From contig JBBCBC010000012.1 of the NCBI GenBank assembly GCA_037126765.1, forward strand, positions 4,526,001 to 4,590,000: a DNA stretch of 64,000 nucleotides, in the 5' to 3' direction. Positions within the stretch are counted from its first letter, which is position 1. Every line of letters starts with the position of its first letter. Origin of the DNA: Stenogyne calaminthoides (lineage: Eukaryota; Streptophyta; Magnoliopsida; Lamiales; Lamiaceae). Below the pieces are notes generated by a model, which saw nothing but the letters and a program-made list of their open reading frames with translations, was not told the origin of the DNA and made no database searches. Positions 57,789 to 64,000 of the stretch are shown here, one piece after another. Made by a program: the position numbers and the translations under genes.

Positions 57789-60003
57789 ATGGATTTTGAA
57801 AGTCAAGCTCAAGCAACCCGATGATGATGTAGAGATCTTGGATTCAACTCCCCACGAGGCTATTCTTGTCGATTGAAAAAGATGCAAAAGAAAGCAAGAG
57901 TCACCACTTACGAAGCTTGGAATTATTTTGTTAAACTCGATAATGGCAAGGTAAAATGCACTAAGTGTAATACTCAATATGTTTGGAATGGTTCAAATTA
58001 TGGGACTTCTACTCTTACCCGTCATTTGAAAAATTACTTGAAAAGTGCAAAAGATGGAAATGTTGGTTTGATGTTAGATGGTGAAGGGAAATTAAGATCT
58101 ATGAAAATTGATCATAATCATGTGCGTGAATTGATTAGTAAGATTATTGTTTCACATGATCTTCCACTCTCCTTTGTTGGTTACAAATGGGTTAGGGAAT
58201 TCTTTGAAGTATTTGAATCCACGAATACAAATGTTATGGTAGATTAACAATTTACTCTTGATGTGTTGAAGTTGTATAATCTTGAAAAGGATAAATTGAA
58301 ACGTTTTATGATTGATTGTTATGGGAGAATTTGTTTAACCGATTGTTGGATTTGCAGATGCGGGTGTGGGTTTCATAAGTTTTGACTCACTTTGTAGATC
58401 GTGATTGGAAGTTGAGCAAGAAGATACTTAATTTACGTAGATTGGAGCCTCCACATTTGGATTTGTATTGGCAAATAAAGTGTTTGATTGTTTGAAAGAA
58501 TGGGGAATTGAGAAAAAGGTGTTTTCTCTTACTTTGGATAATGCTTCTGCCAATGATAATATGCAAGATACCTTGAAACAAATGTTTTGTTTACAAAATA
58601 GTCTTTTATCCAATGGTGAGTTTTTTCATGTGAGATGTTGTGCTCACATTTTAAATCTTATCGTTAAAGAAGGCTTGAAAGTAGCTGATGATGCTTTGAA
58701 AAAGATCAGACAAAGTGTTAAGTATGTCAAGAGTTCGGAAGCAAGAATGAAAAGTTTTAATGATTGTGTGATTCAAGTTGGTGGAATTGATACTAAAATT
58801 GGTTTACGCATGGATGTATGCACTAGATGGAATTCTACTTACATTATGCTTGAAAGTGCACTTAGATATAAGCGTGCTTTTGGTTTGCTTCAATTGAATG
58901 ATCGAGGGTTTACGTTTGCTCCAACGAATGAAGAGTGGGAGAGGGTGGACAAAATGTGTGGGTTCTTGCGTCCATTCTTTGTGATCACAAATTTGATTTC
59001 TGGTTCTTCTTATCCCACATCCAACTTGTATTTTATGCAAGTATATAAGATAGAGTGTTTCTTGAAATCAAATTTGGTGAGTGAAGACGAAGTCATTAAG
59101 GATATGGCTACGAGAATGCAAGCAAAATTTGAAAAGTATTGGACTGACTATAGTGTTGTGCTTGCATTTGGGGCTGTGCTTGACCCTCGAGGAAAACTAG
59201 GAATGGTCAAGTATTATTACTCTCAACTTGATCGTGATACGGCTCAAGCAAAGGTTGATCATATAAGAAGTAAATTGCAAGCACTTTTTAGTGATTATGT
59301 GAAAGCGGGGCCTTTGAATGAACCAAGTGGAAGTTCTACTGAAAGCTCTTCAAATTTATCAAATTGGACTACATCAACACTTGGTGGAATGGGAAAAGAG
59401 AAAGTGGTTGTTTTTTATGTAAGTCTTTATATATTGTTTTTTCTTCATATATTATTTATTTATTGTTCTTAATTGCATGTTTCACTTATTAATTTGTATT
59501 ATTTTATTAAGGTTATGGAAGACTGGTAAAGTAAAACAAGTGATATCCAAATTACAAAGTCTGAATGGATCCAGTATTTGGATGATCCGCCTCTTGAATT
59601 GAAATTCTATCCAAATTTGAATGTGTTGGAGCATTGGAAAATTAATAAACACCGATATCCAACATTATCAATTATGGCTTGTGATATTCTTAGCATCCCA
59701 ATCACCACCATCGCTTCTGAATCCGCTTTTAGCATTGGGGCTCGTGTTTTCAACAAGTATAGGAGTAGACTTCTTGGGCATCACGTGGAAGCCCTTATTT
59801 GTACTCGTAGTTGGCTACAAGGATTTGATGTTGGTAATGTTCTAATTATTTCATATATATATATTTCGTTTTCATATAATTAAATAAACGTGTTTATTAG
59901 TAACTAAATGTTTTCTATGCATGTTTTAGAAGAAGAAGATGATGAGTTGGAAGTTGATGATGATGAGTCTTTGTCCAAGGAAGGATCGAATGATGAAGAG
60001 TGA
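57789..60003 (+). pseudogene. hAT transposase (BED finger, hAT dimerisation domain), decayed
   Basis: Cut-and-paste transposase of the Ac/RICESLEEPER group. The probable start is ATG 57789 (MDFESQAQA), with a frame break before 57873. A BED-type finger follows (57900-58050): KCTKCN then LTRHLKNY, where the last expected ligand is Tyr. 58248-58467 is full of stops and frameshifts and should be the N-terminal part of the catalytic core. 58468-59418 is well kept: LTLDNASANDNM (catalytic D), CCAHILNLIV, TRWNSTY. An intron at about 59419-59511 and a stop in EDW*SK follow. 59578-59830 has the C-terminal hAT dimerisation region with the catalytic E (IASESAFSIGARV, YRSRLL). A last small acidic exon (about 59930-60003, EEEDDELEVDDDE) ends at TGA. 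Confidence 0.9.
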
Positions 60004-60426
60004 TGATGAGTTGGAAGTTGGAAGGGTCGAATGATGAGTCTTTTGTACATGTGGAAGCCCACGTACCTTATGCAACTTTAAACTTTTAATTTGTTTGTTA
60101 GATTTTCAATTTGTATGATTTTATGCTTTGGACTTATTTTGTTCTATAATATCTATTGGACTTATTTATGGTTAGAGTTAAGTACTTAAGTTGTGAACTT
60201 GTGATAGTTGTAATATATTTAATATGCATTTGGATTGTATTTTAAATAAAAAACGGTGTGGCCCGCCCGTTTAGCCCGAGGCCCGCTAGGGTTAGAGTTA
60301 GGTTACGGCTCTTAATGACCCGTTTAAAAGTGAACCGCTAAGGCCCTAACCCGTTTAGGACCCGTGGCCCTGTAGGGCTGACCCTAATGGGTTAGGGCTG
60401 ACCCATTTAACATCTCTAGTTGCAAC

Positions 60427-60850
60427 ATTATACTCAGGCCACTCCAGTTTCACTGAAATAATAGATTTTACCTTCTGACATTGAGTTTGTAAGTTGCATC
60501 AATTTTAATATTTCAATATTTATAATAATTGGAGAGTCCTGTGCTTTTTCAAAATGAGGTTTATATATCTAATTCGATGTATTCCATGATTTAATTAATT
60601 TTTGTTTTTGTATTTCAGGAAAATTGGGGTAATTTTAGTTTTGAATATATGTTTGTTTTCTTTAATTTCCTATAGGTATTTATATATTCTCATAAAGTCT
60701 ATATTTCCTTGATTTGTAAAATTTTTCCGTGTTTTCAGTTTTGGTTTGCAGGTTTGATTATTACACTGAAAAAGAGATCATTTTGATTACTTTATTTGCT
60801 GAAAAGGTGCACTAAGTTTAATCAGAGTTGATAATAATTTGAGTCAATCT
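60427..60850. other. AT-rich spacer
   Basis: No gene or repeat boundary recognised. Confidence 0.5.
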
Positions 60851-61157
60851 CTAGTGCACCACATGCACCAATAAAAAATGGTGCACTCTAAACCCTAACC
60901 CCTAAATAGTGAACCCTAAATAATATTTGAACCATTTGGGCCGGGTGAACCATGAACCACTTGGGTCGAGTGAACCATGAATCACTCGGGCCGGGTTTTT
61001 GGTCGGGTCGGGTATTAAAAAAACATCTAAAACTAAAATTAAAGTTAAAAGAAAACCGAAATTAAAAAAAGACAAAAAAGTTAAAACTAAAAAAAATTAG
61101 AAAAAAAACTTTTAAAATTAAATTGCACCAATTTTATTAGTGCATGTGGTGCACAGG
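60851..61157. mobile_element. Inverted-repeat element with AACCCTAA/GAACCATGAACC core
   Basis: The ends CTAGTGCACCACATGCACCA and TTAGTGCATGTGGTGCAC are inverted repeats. The core holds AAACCCTAACCCCTAAA and GGGCCGGGTGAACCATGAAC repeated with variations, followed by an adenine-rich stretch. Non-coding. Confidence 0.8.
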
Positions 61158-61975
61158 AGAATTTGCCTAATAATTTATATATCTATTGAATGAAATTATT
61201 GATGGCTTTTTTGGGTGGCTCAACGACCAAGAGTTATCTTTTAATAAGTATGATTTGGATTTTTTTAGTGTAGATGAAAGATATGATGATCCTTTTTTGA
61301 TTGATTATTTAACTATTTTAATATCAGCGTGTCTACTTGCACATTTCTAAAGTATTTAAGATGTATATAATAGTAAGGAATAGGTTTGCGTCTAACAAAA
61401 TTGAGTGTTTGATTCTACTTGAATTCGTGTTTCTTTGGGCTTTTTTTTTTTTTTTTTTGTAGAATCTTTGTTTTCAGAATTTATATTATCATGTACTTTG
61501 AACGCTGCAATTGCTATTAGTCTTTGTAATAGTTTAGTTCTTAACCTGAGAATTATTTATCAACAATTGTTGAATCTTCTTTTGTATAATAGATAATTAT
61601 TATTTTACTTTCATTAGGTTTAAAACAATTTAATCTTGGGGCTTAAGCATAGAAAGAAAAAATATGTTGTTGAGAAGTAAGCACATAAGCAGGTGATAGT
61701 TGTCGTTACATCGGTCTGATGTGCTTTTGATGAACAATGATATTGTTAAGTGGTTTTGCATTCTTTAACTATTTAAGTTCAATTAATTGTCATTGATGTA
61801 ATTTAGAATGATTTCAATTTTAATCTTAAGAGTTGCGATAATTTAATTTTTTTTAGATGATTTTAGAAGATGTCTACAAAGATAATGTGTGTATCAAACA
61901 ATATTGTCACCATTTTATGAAATCATTTTCTTTGAACAAGATAGATGTATGCAAATCATGTATTGAATCCAAATA
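61158..61975. other. AT-rich spacer
   Basis: No gene recognised; a long poly-T tract lies near 61441-61459. Confidence 0.5.
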
Positions 61976-63005
61976 ATTATTTGTATTTTATTTTGTTGAA
62001 GGGTGGGTCTCCTGGAAGATGCAGAATCAACGTCTGATACCCTAACCAACCGTATTGGGCCTTGTCTGATTATTAGTAATGATTATTGGGTCTAATATTA
62101 ATTCCTTCTGAATTTCTTTAGTGATGAAATTGGGTCATTCCTTGGCGGGCCTTCACATGAGTTTACAAAGTTGATGACACTTTGGCCTTTTATTAATATG
62201 GAGAATGGATTGCTTGAGCCTCCCAATTTTGATGATAACATTAGCCAGTTTGAGTCCGACACATTTTTGGGACTGAAAATTATTTTAAGTATGATGGACC
62301 CCCTCTATTCGATCAAGAACCGTCGACAATTTATTTGAGGACGCTTTCATTCCCATTTTTGGTGTTGAGTCCGATGATGAGCCGTGGCTGAATTTTGATA
62401 CGGACCACAAAGGTGATGTCGGTTTTCCCACAAAATAACTATTATTTTTATTTTATTAATCGTGATAGTTATTTTGTTGATAATTATTTAAAACCTCCGT
62501 CTTACCGGCTTAAGATTTTGAGCCACGTCCGCACGACCGATTGTTTTGAGCTCATATATTTGGTGGCATTATTTAATTCTTCTGAAGATGAAGCCAATTC
62601 TGATTCGAGGACGAATCGTTTTGAGGGAGGGGAGAATGATGGAGATGAAGCCAAGATAGTATTAATGGATAAGTTTGAAAGTCATCTACAAACTAATTCA
62701 TGTTTGACTCAATTCATAGGTTTTAGATCTTTTTATTTATTAGTTATTTAATTTAGTCTTTTCGTTTATTGTGTTAATTAATTATGAGACTAGTATAAAT
62801 AGTCCATTTCAAGCATTGTAAAAGAGGAGATTGAAAGAAAATAGAAAATATTGGATTTTATCCATTTGTTCGTGTTTTTATCGTTGTTCTTCCGGTATTC
62901 GTAATGAATCAACGAAATTAAACGTTAATCGCATTTCGGTATTCATCCGGGTATTCTTAGAATCAACGGATAATATACTATTATATGCTTCCGCCAAACT
63001 ACATC
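61976..63005 (+). mobile_element. Degenerate LTR-retrotransposon 3' remnant
   Basis: The frame at 62395-62751 includes NYLKPPSYRLKI, then SSEDEANSDSRTNRFEGGEN. The last part resembles the DSRTN..EGEN tail often found at the end of plant gypsy polyproteins. Downstream sequence (CATTGTAAAAGAGGAGATTG, then TCTTCCGGTATTCGTAATG) looks like an LTR end. Many stops upstream. No second LTR or target duplication was found, so boundaries are approximate. Confidence 0.45.
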
Positions 63006-63043
63006 AATAACTGCTTATAGTATCGCATTTTTTAAATAGTTGG

Positions 63044-63122
63044 ATGTTGGCCTAGTGGCTGAGCTTACCTCTTTTCGTGTAATGCACAAGGGTTCGAATT
63101 CCATACTTGTGTATTTTTTTTT
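63044..63122 (+). repeat. tRNA-derived SINE-like head
   Basis: An A-box-like TTGGCCTAGTGGCTGAG (about 63046-63062) and a B-box-like GGGTTCGAATTCC (63090-63102) are followed by a T-rich tail. This is the layout of a plant tRNA-derived SINE. No cloverleaf or CCA-proper acceptor stem was recognised. Confidence 0.65.
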
Positions 63123-63470
63123 AATAATAACTCAAATTTAGGCACTAACTAAAATAGCTAAAATTAGGTCATTGTTCAGACATAGACAGTTGCACGTTCT
63201 TATAGGAATATTAATTTTTTGGTGATCATAAGTTGCACTTATTTCTTGTAGTGAGTTGTATGTTTTAGCAATTGATAGTTGCACGTTTTTATAGGAATAT
63301 TATTTTTTGGTGATTCATAAACAAAAACAACTTGCTTTCTTGCCATAGTTTGATTCAAACTCTGGATTTGGTAGAACCAAAAGTCCTTTAATCATCAAAA
63401 TCGACCTTCATTTCATTTTCATCACTAAGCACCTCATCATCAAAAACTTCAGTACTAACATTCTTTTGTA
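63123..63470. other. Spacer with a short direct repeat
   Basis: AGTTGCACGTTCTTATAGGA (about 63187) is repeated as AGTTGCACGTTTTTATAGGA (about 63277), with a similar GGTGATCATA follow-up. No gene. Confidence 0.5.
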
Positions 63471-63645
63471 CAACGTGCAACTATGTATAACAGAAGCGTG
63501 CAACTAATAGAAGCGTGCAACTACTTATAACAGAAGCGTGCAACTACTTATAACAGAAGCGTGCAACTACTTATAACAGAAGCGTGCATTACTTATGACA
63601 GAAGCGTGCAACTACTTATAACAGAATCGTGCGACTACCTATAAC
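63471..63645 (+). repeat. Minisatellite, 23-bp unit
   Basis: About seven units of GAAGCGTGCAACTACTTATA-type sequence, with exact 23-bp spacing at 63533, 63556 and 63579. There are no spacers, so it is not CRISPR-like. Confidence 0.9.
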
Positions 63646-64000
63646 CAAAACAAAGTCCTAGAAATCACTCCAATCACATAAAACAAAGTCCTAAGCAGTA
63701 TTATATACCACTTATACCAATCTACCATGAATAGCAATAACAAATTTGTTCAAATAAATTTTTGGTGCACACTTTGAAGACTTATTCGGAGCAGTTTTGA
63801 AAGAATTTTTATAATTGGAAAAAAGAATACATCCCTTGGCACACAGTTTTGAACAAATCTAAGCTTTATTCCCAATTCCTTTTACCTGTGCAGGTAACAA
63901 AAAGAACACAGACGTAGGAAGAACAAAAAGAAAGAAATTAGGGCAAAACATAAATCAATATCAAAAGTTTAAATTAATTAACGAGAGGGAGGCGAAGATG
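63646..64000. other. Window end, nothing recognised
   Basis: AT-rich with A-rich stretches. It could be a leader or 3' region of a gene beyond the window (GAGGGAGGCGAAGATG at the very end contains an ATG), but this is unsupported. Confidence 0.3.

Larger units (their letters stand above)
56644..60418 (+). mobile_element. hAT transposon, 3.8 kb
   Basis: Terminal inverted repeats TAGAGATGTTAAACGGG (left) and CCCATTTAACATCTCTA (right) are flanked by GATGCAAC (56636-56643) and GTTGCAAC (60419-60426), an 8-bp duplication with one mismatch. Subterminal regions are rich in CGGGCC, CCCGTTTA and similar short motifs, the usual transposase-binding repeats of hAT elements. It contains one transposase gene on the + strand, now broken. 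Confidence 0.95.

Noticed and set aside
63471..63645. CRISPR-like array
   Set aside because: Units are directly abutting 23-bp repeats with no spacers, in a plant nuclear context.

Overview
The window is nuclear DNA of a flowering plant, probably a eudicot. It shows GT-AG introns in a 20-exon gene, strongly AT-rich intergenic DNA, Arabidopsis-type TTTAGGG-like stretches and a dense layer of plant transposable elements. There is no bacterial or organellar gene organisation. The lineage cannot be fixed from the sequence alone.

Layout. 1-15.9 kb: gene-free and AT-rich. It holds two related ~1.0-1.2 kb inverted-repeat elements, two foldback elements with telomere-like cores, two solo LTRs with perfect 5-bp target duplications (4201-6047 and 11512-12919), a Helitron-type 3' terminus and microsatellites. 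15.9-31.4 kb: the one clearly intact host gene, a MORC-family GHKL ATPase (MORC4/7-like) on the + strand. Its 20 exons sum to 2370 nt (789 codons plus stop) in an open frame. Its introns carry many MITEs, a ~300-bp TRIM-type LTR element and a dead tandem copy of an ATPase exon. 31.4-40 kb: MITEs, then a complete-looking 5.3-kb MULE (33293-38587; long TIRs, 9-bp TSD). It has a multi-exon MuDR-type transposase on the - strand and a GRF zinc-finger/transmembrane protein gene on the + strand, and it sits inside a MITE. A 211-bp tandem repeat follows. 40.3-55.5 kb: a plant carboxylesterase pseudogene split by a 14.8-kb Ty3/gypsy retrotransposon of the Tat type (40645-55422; ~1.2-kb LTRs, TSD TGTTG). 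Its gag-pol is on the - strand and a spliced antisense gene with its own TATA box is on the + strand. A 2.1-kb solo LTR is inserted in its gag. 56.6-60.4 kb: an hAT transposon with TIRs, a 7/8-matching 8-bp TSD and a decayed BED-finger transposase. 60.4-64 kb: another telomere-core inverted-repeat element, a degenerate retrotransposon 3' remnant, a tRNA-derived SINE-like head and a 23-bp minisatellite.

How it fits together. Only the MORC gene looks functional for the host; it is expected to act in chromatin compaction and transposon silencing. The rest records successive nested insertion: MULE into MITE, solo LTR into Tat element, Tat element into carboxylesterase, Stowaway into another MITE, TRIM into a MORC intron. 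The autonomous-type elements all carry frameshifts or stops, so none is likely to encode a full set of active proteins. The most interesting unexplained items are the antisense gene of the Tat element, a telomere-like plus GAACCATGAACC core shared by otherwise different inverted-repeat elements, and the duplicated dead ATPase exon.
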